DNA from: Odiellus spinosus
Lineage: Eukaryota > Arthropoda > Arachnida > Opiliones > Phalangiidae
Length of the DNA: 64,000 bases
Assembly (NCBI GenBank): GCA_963920705.1
Contig: CAWUCO010000268.1
Span: 682,001 to 746,000, forward strand
Reading direction: 5' to 3'
Shown piece after piece: positions 35,730 to 48,372 of the stretch. The number at the start of each line of letters is the position of its first letter. Positions within the stretch are counted from its first letter, which is position 1. The notes below the pieces were generated by a model, which ran no database searches, had not been told where the DNA came from, and saw nothing but the letters and a program-made list of their open reading frames with translations. Made by a program: the position numbers and the translations under genes.

Positions 35730-36878
35730 TTGAAATTTAGACAAAACCAAAGTCATTCGAAAGAGCAATTAATGGAAAGTCTAAATAATAAGAGTTTTCA
35801 AAAATCCGTTGAAAAACAAGAAAAATATGGCCAATTCAAGAAATCATAGAATATCAAAATAGTCAAAATTCAGATTTTAAAAATTCGCTTTTTGATATTA
35901 TTTGTTTTTTGAATTGTCCATATTTTCCATGTTTTTCAACGGATTTTCCAAAACTCTTGATTTTCAGATAGACCAATATTTGCTCTTTCGAGTGGTCTTA
36001 ATTTTGTCTAAATCGCTTAAAAATCAAAAGTTTTGTGTCCATTTTAATCCAATAATCTTGGATTTTTAAGCGTTTTTGCTTAATTTTAACCAATTTTATA
36101 TTTGTCACAATTTTGCAATTTAGACAAAACCAAAGTCTTTCGAAAGAGCAATTAATGGACAGTCTAAATAATAAGAGTTTTCAAAAATCCTTTGAAAAAC
36201 AAGAAAAATATGGCCAATTCAAGAAATCATAGAATATCAAAATAGTCAAATTTCAGATTTTCAAAATTCGCTTTTTGATATTAGAGGCTTTTTGAATTGT
36301 CCATATTTTCCATGTTTTTCAACGGATTTTCCAAAACTCTTGATTTTCAGATAGACCAATATTTGGTCTTTCGAGTGGTCTTAATTTTGTCTAAATCGCT
36401 TAAAAATCAAAAGTTTTGTGTCCATTTGAATCCAATAATCTTGGATTTTTAAGTGTTTTTGCTTAATTTTAACCAATTTTATATTTGTCACAATTTTGCA
36501 ATTTAGACAAAACCAAAGTCATTCGAAAGAGCAATTAATGGACAGTCTAAATAATAAGAGTTTTCAAAAATCCTTTGAAAAACAAGAAAAATATGGCCAA
36601 TTCAAGAAATCATAGAATATCAAAATAGTCAAATTTCAGATTTTCAAAATTCGCTTTTTGATATTAGATGTTTTTTGAATTGGCCATATTTTCCATGTTT
36701 TTCAACGGATTTTCCAAAACTCTTGTTTTTTAGATAGACCAATATTTGCTCTTTCGAGTGGTCTTAATTTTGTCTAAATCGCTTAAAAATCAAAAGTTTT
36801 GTGTCCATTTGAATCCAATAATCTTGGATTTTTAAGCGTTTTTGCTTTATTTTAACCAATTTTAAATTTGTCAGAATT
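35730..36878 (+). repeat. Three monomers closing superblock C
   Basis: 35730 (TTTTGAAATTTAG, GGAAAGTC, TTATTTG), 36113 (GTCTTTCGAAAG, GAGGCTTTTTG, TTTGGTCTTTCG) and 36496 (CCTTTG, TCATAGAAT) follow the A and B order. 36496 ends with a GGCCATATTTTCC right arm and leads into the different variant set of region D. Confidence 0.8.
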
Positions 36879-37644
36879 TTGCAATTTAGACAAAACCAAA
36901 GTCATTCGAAAGAGCAATTAATGGACAGTCTAAATAATAAGAGTTTTCAAAAATCCGTTGAAAAACAAGAAAAATATGGCCAATTCAAGAAATCATACAA
37001 TATCAAAATAGTCAAATTTCAGATTTTAAAAATTCGCTTTTTGATATTAGATGTTTTTTGAATTGGCTATATTTTCCATGTTTTTCAACGGATTTTCCAA
37101 AACTCTTGTTATTTAGATAGACCAATATTTGCTCTTTCGAGTGGTCTTAATTTTGTCTAAATCGCTTAAAATTCAAAAGTTTTGTGTCCATTTGAATCCA
37201 ATAATCTTGGATTTTTAAGCGTTTTTGCTTAATTTTAACCAATTTTATATTTGTCACAATTTTGCAATTTAGACAAAACCAAAGTCATTCGAAAGAGCAA
37301 TTAATGGACAGTCTAAATAATAAGAGTTTTCAAAAATCCATTGAAAAACAAGAAAAATATGGCCAATTCAAGAAACCATACAATATCAAAATAGTCAAAT
37401 TTCTGATTTTAAAAATTCGCTTTTTGATATTAGATGTTTTTTGAATTGGCCATATTTTCCATGTTTTTCAACGGATTTTCCAAAACTCTTGTTTTTTAGA
37501 TAGACCAATATTTGCTCTTTCGAGTGGTCTTAATTTTGTCTAAATCGCTTAAAAATCAAAAGTTTTGTGTCCATTTGAATCCAATAATCTTGGATTTTTA
37601 AGCGTTTTTGCTTTATTTTAACCAATTTTAAATTTGTCACAATT

Positions 37645-38793
37645 TTGCAATTTAGACAAAACCAAAGTCATTCGAAAGAGCAATTAATGGACAGTCTAAA
37701 TAATAAGAGTTTTCATAAATCCGTTGAAAAACAAGAAAAATATGGCCAATTCAAGAAATCATACAATATCAAAATAGTCAAATTTCAGATTTTAAAAATT
37801 CGCTTTTTGATATTAGATGTTTTTTGAATTGACTATATTTTCCATGTTTTTCAACGGATTTTCCAAAACTCTTGTTTTTTAGATAGACCAATATTTGCTC
37901 TTTCGAGTGGTCTTAATTTTGTCTAAATCGCTTAAAATTCAAAAGTTTTGTGTCCATTTGAATCCAATAATCTTGGATTTTTAAGCGTTTTTGCTTAATT
38001 TTAACCAATTTTATATTTGTCACAATTTTGCAATTTAGACAAAACCAAAGTCATTCGAAAGAGCAATTAATGGACAGTCTAAATAATAAGAGTTTTCAAA
38101 AATCCATTGAAAAACAAGAAAAATATGGCCAATTCAAGAAACCATACAATATCAAAATAGTCAAATTTCTGATTTTAAAAATTCGCTTTTTGATATTAGA
38201 TGTTTTTTGAATTGGCCATATTTTCCATGTTTTTCAACGGATTTTCCAAAACTCTTGTTTTTTAGATAGACCAATATTTGCTCTTTCGAGTGGTCTTAAT
38301 TTTGTCTAAATCGCTTAAAAATCAAAAGTTTTGTGTCCATTTGAATCCAATAATCTTGGATTTTTAAGCGTTTTTGCTTTATTTTAACCAATTTTATATT
38401 TGTCACGTTTTGGCAATTTAGACAAAACCAAAGTCATTCGAAAGAGCAATTAATGGACAGTCTAAATATTAAGAGTTTTCAAAAATCCGTTGAAAAACAA
38501 GAAAAATATGACCAATTCAAGAAATCATACAATATCAAAATAGTCAAATTTCAGATTTTAAAAATTCGCTTTTTGATATTAGATGTTTTTTGAATTGGCC
38601 ATATTTTCCATGTTTTTCAACGGATTTTCCAAAACTCTTGTTTTTTAGATAGACCAATATTTGCTCTTTCGAGTGGTCTTAATTTTGTCTAAATCGCTTA
38701 AAAATCAAAAGTTTTGTGTCCATTTGAATCCAATAATCTTGGATTTTTAAGCGTTTTTGCTTAATTTTAACCAATTTTATATTTGTCACGTTT
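37645..38793 (+). repeat. 1149-bp a'-b-c trimer, copy 1
   Basis: a' (TTTTCATAAATCC, GAATTGACTATATT), b (CCATTG) and c (AAATATTAAGAG). A second c unit follows at 38794 with GCAAGTAATGG. Confidence 0.8.
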
Positions 38794-41091
38794 TGGCAAT
38801 TTAGACAAAACCAAAGTCATTCGAAAGAGCAAGTAATGGACAGTCTAAATATTAAGAGTTTTCAAAAATCCGTTGAAAAACAAGAAAAATATGACCAATT
38901 CAAGAAATCATACAATATCAAAATAGTCAAATTTCAGATTTTAAAAATTCGCTTTTTGATATTAGATGTTTTTTGAATTGGCCATATTTTCCATGTTTTT
39001 CAACGGATTTTCCAAAACTCTTGTTTTTTAGATAGACCAATATTTGCTCTTTCGAGTGGTCTTAATTTTGTCTAAATCGCTTAAAAATCAAAAGTTTTGT
39101 GTCCATTTGAATCCAATAATCTTGGATTTTTAAGCGTTTTTGCTTTATTTTAACCAATTTTAAATTTGTCAGAATTTTGCAATTTAGACAAAACCAAAGT
39201 CATTCGAAAGAGCAATTAATGGACAGTCTAAATAATAAGAGTTTTCAAAAATCCGTTGAAAAACAAGAAAAATATGGCCAATTCAAGAAATCATACAATA
39301 TCAAAATAGTCAAATTTCAGATTTTAAAAATTCGCTTTTTGATATTAGATGTTTTTTGAATTGGCTATATTTTCCATGTTTTTCAACGGATTTTCCAAAA
39401 CTCTTGTTTTTTAGATAGACCAATATTTGCTCTTTCGAGTGGTCTTAATTTTGTCTAAATCGCTTAAAATTCAAAAGTTTTGTGTCCATTTGAATCCAAT
39501 AATCTTGGATTTTTAAGCGTTTTTGCTTAATTTTAACCAATTTTATATTTGTCACAATTTTGCAATTTAGACAAAACCAAAGTCATTCGAAAGAGCAATT
39601 AATGGACAGTCTAAATAATAAGAGTTTTCAAAAATCTATTGAAAAACAAGAAAAATATGGCCAATTCAAGAAACCATACAATATCAAAATAGTCAAATTT
39701 CTGATTTTAAAAATTCGCTTTTTGATATTAGATGTTTTTTGAATTGGCCATATTTTCCATGTTTTTCAACGGATTTTCCAAAACTCTTGTTTTTTAGATA
39801 GACCAATATTTGCTCTTTCGAGTGGTCTTAATTTTGTCTAAATCGCTTAAAAATCAAAAGTTTTGTGTCCATTTGAATCCAATAATCTTGGATTTTTAAG
39901 CGTTTTTGCTTTATTTTAACCAATTTTAAATTTGTCACAATTTTGCAATTTAGACAAAACCAAAGTCATTCGAAAGAGCAATTAATGGACAGTCTAAATA
40001 ATAAGAGTTTTCAAAAATCCATTGAAAAACAAGAAAAATATGGCCAATTCAAGAAACCATACAATATCAAAATAGTCAAATTTCTGATTTTAAAAATTCG
40101 CTTTTTGATATTAGATGTTTTTTGAATTGGCCATATTTTCCATGTTTTTCAACGGATTTTCCAAAACTCTTGTTTTTTAGATAGACCAATATTTGCTCTT
40201 TCGAGTGGTCTTAATTTTGTCTAAATCGCTTAAAAATCAAAAGTTTTGTGTCCATTTGAATCCAATAATCTTGGATTTTTAAGCGTTTTTGCTTTATTTT
40301 AACCAATTTTAAATTTGTCACAATTTTGCAATTTAGACAAAACCAAAGTCATTCGAAAGAGCAATTAATGGACAGTCTAAATAATAAGAGTTTTCAAAAA
40401 TCCGTTGAAAAACAAGAAAAATATGGCCAATTCAAGAAATCATACAATATCAAAATAGTCAAATTTCAGATTTTAAAAATTCGCTTTTTGATATTAGATG
40501 TTTTTTGAATTGTCCATATTTTCCATGTTTTTCAACGGATTTTCCAAAACTCTTGTTTTTTAGATAGACCAATATTTGCTCTTTCGAGTGGTCTTAATTT
40601 TGTCTAAATCGCTTAAAAATCAAAAGTTTTGTGTCCATTTGAATCCAATAATCTTGGATTTTTAAGCGTTTTTGCTTTATTTTAACCAATTTTATATTTG
40701 TCACGTTTTGGCAATTTAGACAAAACCAAAGTCATTCGAAAGAGCAATTAATGGACAGTCTAAATATTAAGAGTTTTCAAAAATCCGTTGAAAAACAAGA
40801 AAAATATGACCAATTCAAGAAATCATACAATATCAAAATAGTCAAATTTCAGATTTTAAAAATTCGCTTTTTGATATTAGATGTTTTTTGAATTGGCCAT
40901 ATTTTCCATGTTTTTCAACGGATTTTCCAAAACTCTTGTTTTTTAGATAGACCAATATTTGCTCTTTCGAGTGGTCTTAATTTTGTCTAAATCGCTTAAA
41001 AATCAAAAGTTTTGTGTCCATTTGAATCCAATAATCTTGGATTTTTAAGCGTTTTTGCTTTATTTTAACCAATTTTAAATTTGTCACAATT

Positions 41092-42240
41092 TTGCAATTT
41101 AGACAAAACCAAAGTCATTCGAAAGAGCAATTAATGGACAGTCTAAATAATAAGAGTTTTCATAAATCCGTTGAAAAACAAGAAAAATATGGCCAATTCA
41201 AGAAATCATACAATATCAAAATAGTCAAATTTCAGATTTTAAAAATTCGCTTTTTGATATTAGATGTTTTTTGAATTGACTATATTTTCCATGTTTTTCA
41301 ACGGATTTTCCAAAACTCTTGTTTTTTAGATAGACCAATATTTGCTCTTTCGAGTGGTCTTAATTTTGTCTAAATCGCTTAAAATTCAAAAGTTTTGTGT
41401 CCATTTGAATCCAATAATCTTGGATTTTTAAGCGTTTTTGCTTAATTTTAACCAATTTTATATTTGTCACAATTTTGCAATTTAGACAAAACCAAAGTCA
41501 TTCGAAAGAGCAATTAATGGACAGTCTAAATAATAAGAGTTTTCAAAAATCCATTGAAAAACAAGAAAAATATGGCCAATTCAAGAAACCATACAATATC
41601 AAAATAGTCAAATTTCTGATTTTAAAAATTCGCTTTTTGATATTAGATGTTTTTTGAATTGGCCATATTTTCCATGTTTTTCAACGGATTTTCCAAAACT
41701 CTTGTTTTTTAGATAGACCAATATTTGCTCTTTCGAGTGGTCTTAATTTTGTCTAAATCGCTTAAAAATCAAAAGTTTTGTGTCCATTTGAATCCAATAA
41801 TCTTGGATTTTTAAGCGTTTTTGCTTTATTTTAACCAATTTTATATTTGTCACGTTTTGGCAATTTAGACAAAACCAAAGTCATTCGAAAGAGCAATTAA
41901 TGGACAGTCTAAATATTAAGAGTTTTCAAAAATCCGTTGAAAAACAAGAAAAATATGACCAATTCAAGAAATCATACAATATCAAAATAGTCAAATTTCA
42001 GATTTTAAAAATTCGCTTTTTGATATTAGATGTTTTTTGAATTGGCCATATTTTCCATGTTTTTCAACGGATTTTCCAAAACTCTTGTTTTTTAGATAGA
42101 CCAATATTTGCTCTTTCGAGTGGTCTTAATTTTGTCTAAATCGCTTAAAAATCAAAAGTTTTGTGTCCATTTGAATCCAATAATCTTGGATTTTTAAGCG
42201 TTTTTGCTTTATTTTAACCAATTTTAAATTTGTCACAATT
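41092..42240 (+). repeat. 1149-bp a'-b-c trimer, copy 2
   Basis: Same trio as 37645-38793, including GAATTGACTATATT in a'. It is directly followed by another a'-b pair. Confidence 0.82.
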
Positions 42241-43389
42241 TTGCAATTTAGACAAAACCAAAGTCATTCGAAAGAGCAATTAATGGACAGTCTAAATAAT
42301 AAGAGTTTTCATAAATCCGTTGAAAAACAAGAAAAATATGGCCAATTCAAGAAATCATACAATATCAAAATAGTCAAATTTCAGATTTTAAAAATTCGCT
42401 TTTTGATATTAGATGTTTTTTGAATTGGCTATATTTTCCATGTTTTTCAACGGATTTTCCAAAACTCTTGTTTTTTAGATAGACCAATATTTGCTCTTTC
42501 GAGTGGTCTTAATTTTGTCTAAATCGCTTAAAATTCAAAAGTTTTGTGTCCATTTGAATCCAATAATCTTGGATTTTTAAGCGTTTTTGCTTAATTTTAA
42601 CCAATTTTATATTTGTCACAATTTTGCAATTTAGACAAAACCAAAGTCATTCGAAAGAGCAATTAATGGACAGTCTAAATAATAAGAGTTTTCAAAAATC
42701 CATTGAAAAACAAGAAAAATATGGCCAATTCAAGAAACCATACAATATCAAAATAGTCAAATTTCTGATTTTAAAAATTCGCTTTTTGATATTAGATGTT
42801 TTTTGAATTGGCCATATTTTCCATGTTTTTCAACGGATTTTCCAAAACTCTTGTTTTTTATATAGACCAATATTTGCTCTTTCGAGTGGTCTTAATTTTG
42901 TCTAAATCGCTTAAAAATCAAAAGTTTTGTGTCCATTTGAATCCAATAATCTTGGATTTTTAAGCGTTTTTGCTTTATTTTAACCAATTTTAAATTTGTC
43001 ACAATTTTGCAATTTAGACAAAACCAAAGTCATTCGAAAGAGCAATTAATGGACAGTCTAAATAATAAGAGTTTTCAAAAATCCGTTGAAAAACAAGAAA
43101 AATATGGCCAATTCAAGAAATCATACAATATCAAAATAGTCAAATTTCAGATTTTAAAAATTCGCTTTTTGATATTAGATGTTTTTTGAATTGTCCATAT
43201 TTTCCATGTTTTTCAACGGATTTTCCAAAACTCTTGTTTTTTAGATAGACCAATATTTGCTCTTTCGAGTGGTCTTAATTTTGTCTAAATCGCTTAAAAT
43301 TCAAAAGTTTTGTGTCCATTTGAATCCAATAATCTTGGATTTTTAAGCGTTTTTGCTTAATTTTAACCAATTTTATATTTGTCTCGTTT
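42241..43389 (+). repeat. a'-b-a variant of the region D trimer
   Basis: Repeats a' and b of the preceding trimer, but the third unit (43007) is type a rather than c, and a' reads GAATTGGCTATATT. The b unit has TTTTATATAGACC. Confidence 0.78.
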
Positions 43390-43772
43390 TGGCAATTTAG
43401 ACAAAACCAAAGTCATTCGAAAGAGCAATTAATGGACAGTCTAAATATTAAGAGTTTTCAAAAATCCGTTGAAAAACAAGAAAAATATGACCAATTCAAG
43501 AAATCATACAATATCAAAATAGTCAAATTTCAGATTTTAAAAATTCGCTTATTGATATTAGGTGTTTTTTGAATTGGCTATATTTTCCATGTTTTTCAAC
43601 GGATTTTCCAAAACTCTTGTTTTTTAGATAGACAAATATTTGCTCTTTCGAGTGGTCTTAATTTTGTCTAAATCGCTTAAAATTCAAAAGTTTTGTGTCC
43701 ATTTGAATCCAATAATCTTGGATTTTTAAGCGTTTTTGCTTAATTTTAACCAATTTTATATTTGTCACAATT
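43390..43772 (+). repeat. Chimeric monomer at the D/E boundary
   Basis: The left arm is region D type c (AAATATTAAGAG, GACC), while the loop and right arm are superblock A type (GCTTATTGATATTAGG, GGCTATATT, AGACAAATATT). The exchange point lies between about 43495 and 43550. It also has a private GTCTCGTTTTGG. Confidence 0.75.
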
Positions 43773-45306
43773 TTGAAATTTAGACAAAACCAAAGTCATT
43801 CGAAAGAGCAATTAATGGACAGTCTAAATAATAAGAGTTTTAAAAAATCCGTTGAAAAACAAGAAAAATATGGCCAATTCAAGAAATCATACAATATCAA
43901 AATAGTCAAATTTCAGATTTTAAAAATTCGCTTATTGATATTAGATGTTTTTTGAATTGGCTATATTTTCCATGTTTTTCAACGGATTTTCCAAAACTCT
44001 TGTTTTTTAGATAGACAAATATTTGCTCTTTCGAGTGGTCTTAATTTTGTCTAAATCGCTTAAAATTCAAAAGTTTTGTGTCCATTTGAATCCAATAATC
44101 TTGGATTTTTAAGCGTTTTTTGCTTAATTTTAACCAATTTTATATTTGTCACGTTTTGGCAATTTAGACAAAACCAAAGTCATTCGAAAGAGCAATTAAT
44201 GGACAGTCTAAATAATAAGAGTTTTAAAAAATCCGTTGAAAAACAAGAAAAATATGGCCAATTCAAGAAATCATACAATATCAAAATAGTCAAATTTCAG
44301 ATTTTAAAAATTCGCTTTTTGATATTAGATGTTTTTTGAATTGTCCATATTTTCCATGTTTTTCAACGGATTTTCCAAAACTCTTGTTTTTTAGATAGAT
44401 CAATATTTGCTCTTTCGAGTGGTCTTAATTTTGTCTAAATCGCTTAAAAATCAAAAGTTTTGTGTCCATTTGAATCCAATAATCTTGGATTTTTAAGCGT
44501 TTTTTGCTTAATTTTAACCAATTTTATATTTGTCACGTTTTGGCAATTTAGACAAAGCCAAAGTCATTCGAAAGAGCAATTAATGGACAGTCTAAATAAT
44601 AAGAGTTTTCAAAAATCCGTTGAAAAAAAAGAAAAATATGGCCAATTCAAGAAACCATACAATATCAAAATAGTCAAATTTCAGATTTTAAAAATTCGCT
44701 TTTTGATATTCGATGTTTTTTGAATTGTCCATATTTTCCATGTTTTTCAACGGATTTTCCAAAACTCTTGTTTTTTAGATAGACCAATATTTGCTCTTTC
44801 GAGTGGTCTTAATTTTGTCTAAATCGCTTAAAAATCAAAAGTTTTGTGTCCATTTGAATCCAATAATCTTGGATTTTTAAGCGTTTTTGCTTAATTTTAA
44901 CCAATTTTATATTTGTCACAATTTTGCAATTTAGACAAAACCAAAGTCATTCGAAAGAGCAATTAATGGACAGTCTAAATAATAAGAGTTTTCAAAAATC
45001 CGTTGAAAAACAAGAAAAATATGGCCAATTCAAGAAATCATAGAATATCAAAATAGTCAAATTTCAGATTTTCAAAATTCGCTTTTTGATATTAGATGTT
45101 TTTTGAATTGTCCATATTTTCCATGTTTTTCAACGGATTTTCCAAAACTCTTGTTTTTTAGATAGACCAATATTTGCTCTTTCGAGTGGTCTTAATTTTG
45201 TCTAAATCGCTTAAAAATCAAAAGTTTTGTGTCCATTTGAATCCAATAATCTTGGATTTTTAAGCGTTTTTGCTTAATTTTAACCAATTTTGTATTTGTC
45301 ACGTTT

Positions 45307-46839
45307 TGGCAATTTAGACAAAACCAAAGTCATTCGAAAGAGAAATTAATGGACAGTCTAAATAATAAGAGTTTTCAAAAATCCGTTGAAAAACAAGAAA
45401 AATATGGCCAATTCAAGAAATCATACAATATCAAAATAGTCAAATTTCAGATTTTAAAAATTCGCTTTTTGATATTAGATGTTTTTTGAATTGTCCATAT
45501 TTTCCATGTTTTTAAACGGATTTTCCAAAACTCTTGTTTTTTAGATAGACCAATATTTGCTCTTTCGAGTGGTCTTAATTTTGTCTAAATCGCTTAAAAT
45601 TCAAAAGTTTTGTGTCCATTTGAATCCAATAATCTTGGATTTTTAAGCGTTATTTGCTTAATTTTAACCAATTTTATATTTGTCACGTTTTGGCAATTTA
45701 GACAAAACCAAAGTCATTCGAAAGAGCAATTAATGGACAGTCTAAATAATAAGAGTTTTCAAAAATCCGTTGAAAAACAAGAAAAATATGACCAATTCAA
45801 GAAATCATACAATATCAAAATAGTCAAATTTCAGATTTTAAAAATTCGCTTTTTGATATTAGATGTTTTTTGAATTGTCCATATTTTCCATGTTTTTCAA
45901 CGGATTTTCCAAAACTCTTGTTTTTTAGATAGACCAATATTTGCTCTTTCGAGTGGTCTTAATTTTGTCTAAATCACTTAAAATTCAAAAGTTTTGTGTC
46001 CATTTGAATCCAATAATCTTGGATTTTTAAGCGTTTTTGCTTAATTTTAACCAATTTTATAGTTGTCACGTTTTGGCAATTTAGACAAAACCAAAGTCAT
46101 TCGAAAGAGCAATTAATGGACAGTCTAAATAATAAGAGTTTTCAAAAATCCGTTGAAAAACAAGAAAAATATGGCCAATTCAATAAACCATACAATATCA
46201 AAATAGTCAAATTTCAGATTTTAAAAATTCGCTTTTTGATATTCGATGTTTTTTGAATTGTCCATATTTTCCATGTTTTTCAACGGATTTTCCAAAACTC
46301 TTGTTTTTTAGATAGACCAATATTTGCTCTTTCGAGTGGTCTTAATTTTGTCTAAATCACTTTAAATTCAAAAGTTTTGTGTCCATTTGAATCCAATAAT
46401 CTTGGATTTTTAAGCGTTTTTGCTTAATTTTAACCAATTTTATAGTTGTCATGTTTTAGCAATTTAGACAAAACCAAAGTCATTCGAAAGAGCAATTAAT
46501 GGACAGTCTAAATAATAAGAGTTTTCAAAAATCCGTTGAAAAACAAGAAAAATATGGCCAATTCAAGAAATCATAGAATATCAAAATAGTCAAATTTCAG
46601 ATTTTCAAAATTCGCTTTTTGATATTAGATGTTTTTTGAATTGTCCATATTTTCCATGTTTTTCAACGGATTTTCCAAAACTCTTGTTTTTTAGATAGAC
46701 CAATATTTGCTCTTTCGAGTGGTCTTAATTTTGTCTAAATCGCTTAAAAATCAAAAGTTTTGTGTCCATTTGAATCCAATAATCTTGGATTTTTAAGCGT
46801 TTTTGCTTAATTTTAACCAATTTTGTATTTGTCACGTTT
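45307..46839 (+). repeat. 1533-bp tetramer, copy 1
   Basis: Monomers 45307 (after TTTTGTATTTGTC; TTTTTAAACGG), 45691 (after GCGTTATTTGC; GACC; followed by AAATCACTT), 46074 (TTCAATAAACC, ATTCGATG, AAATCACTTTAAATTC) and 46457 (GTCATGTTTTAGC). All key markers recur 1533 bp downstream. Confidence 0.83.
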
Positions 46840-48372
46840 TGGCAATTTAGACAAAACCAAAGTCATTCGAAAGAGCAATTAATGGACAGTCTAAATAATA
46901 AGAGTTTTCAAAAATCCGTTGAAAAACAAGAAAAATATGGCCAATTCAAGAAATCATACAATATCAAAATAGTCAAATTTCAGATTTTAAAAATTCGCTT
47001 TTTGATATTAGATGTTTTTTGAATTGTCCATATTTTCCATGTTTTTAAACGGATTTTCCAAAACTCTTGTTTTTTAGATAGACCAATATTTGCTCTTTCG
47101 AGTGGTCTTAATTTTGTCTAAATCGCTTAAAATTCAAAAGTTTTGTGTCCATTTGAATCCAATAATCTTGGATTTTTAAGCGTTTTTTGCTTAATTTTAA
47201 CCAATTTTATATTTGTCACGTTTTGGCAATTTAGACAAAACCAAAGTCATTCGAAAGAGCAATTAATGGACAGTCTAAATAATAAGAGTTTTCAAAAATC
47301 CGTTGAAAAACAAGAAAAATATGACCAATTCAAGAAATCATACAATATCAAAATAGTCAAATTTCAGATTTTAAAAATTCGCTTTTTGATATTAGATGTT
47401 TTTTGAATTGTCCATATTTTCCATGTTTTTCAACGGATTTTCCAAAACTCTTGTTTTTTAGATAGACCAATATTTGCTCTTTCGAGTGGTCTTAATTTTG
47501 TCTAAATCACTTAAAATTCAAAAGTTTTGTGTCCATTTGAATCCAATAATCTTGGATTTTTAAGCGTTTTTGCTTAATTTTAACCAATTTTATAGTTGTC
47601 ACGTTTTGGCAATTTAGACAAAACCAAAGTCATTCGAAAGAGCAATTAATGGACAGTCTAAATAATAAGAGTTTTCAAAAATCCGTTGAAAAACAAGAAA
47701 AATATGGCCAATTCAATAAACCATACAATATCAAAATAGTCAAATTTCAGATTTTAAAAATTCGCTTTTTGATATTCGATGTTTTTTGAATTGTCCATAT
47801 TTTCCATGTTTTTCAACGGATTTTCCAAAACTCTTGTTTTTTAGATAGACCAATATTTGCTCTTTCGAGTGGTCTTAATTTTGTCTAAATCACTTTAAAT
47901 TCAAAAGTTTTGTGTCCATTTGAATCCAATAATCTTGGATTTTTAAGCGTTTTTGCTTAATTTTAACCAATTTTATAGTTGTCATGTTTTAGCAATTTAG
48001 ACAAAACCAAAGTCATTCGAAAGAGCAATTAATGGACAGTCTAAATAATAAGAGTTTTCAAAAATCCGTTGAAAAACAAGAAAAATATGGCCAATTCAAG
48101 AAATCATACAATATCAAAATAGTCAAATTTCAGATTTTAAAAATTCGCTTTTTGATATTCGATGTTTTTTGAATTGTCCATATTTTCCATGTTTTTCAAC
48201 GGATTTTCCAAAACTCTTGTTTTTTAGATAGACCAATATTTGCTCTTTCGAGTGGTCTTAATTTTGTCTAAATCGCTTAAAAATCAAAAGTTTTGTGTCC
48301 ATTTGAATCCAATAATCTTGGATTTTTAAGCGTTTTTGCTTAATTTTAACCAATTTTATATTTGTCACAATT
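46840..48372 (+). repeat. 1533-bp tetramer, copy 2
   Basis: Monomers 46840, 47224, 47607 and 47990 repeat the preceding tetramer. The last unit differs: TCATACAAT and ATTCGATG here against TCATAGAAT and TTTTCAAAATTC in 46457. Confidence 0.83.

Larger units (their letters stand above)
27306..36878 (+). repeat. Superblock C (25 monomers)
   Basis: Third long-range repeat. It starts with the CTTGTTATTTAG monomer, has three copies of the GTGTCTTTTG trimer, one copy of the 1150-bp trimer and two switched modules, and ends with the TTTTGAAATTTAG and GAGGCTTTTTG monomers in the same order as A and B. Alignment with A around 33050-35147 has an offset near 27593. Confidence 0.8.
36879..43772 (+). repeat. 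Region D: 18 monomers, 3-unit organisation
   Basis: Three unit types dominate. Type a has TTTAAATTTGTCA before the left arm and TCATACAAT; type b has CCATTG, CCATACAAT and TTTCTGATTTT; type c is CACGTTTTGG class with AAATATTAAGAG and GACC. The order from 36879 is a, b, a', b, c, c, a, b, b, a, c, a', b, c, a', b, a, c, where a' has TTTTCATAAATCC. All spacings are exactly 383 bp (6894 bp in total), the most length-uniform part of the window. No switched monomers occur here. Confidence 0.82.
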
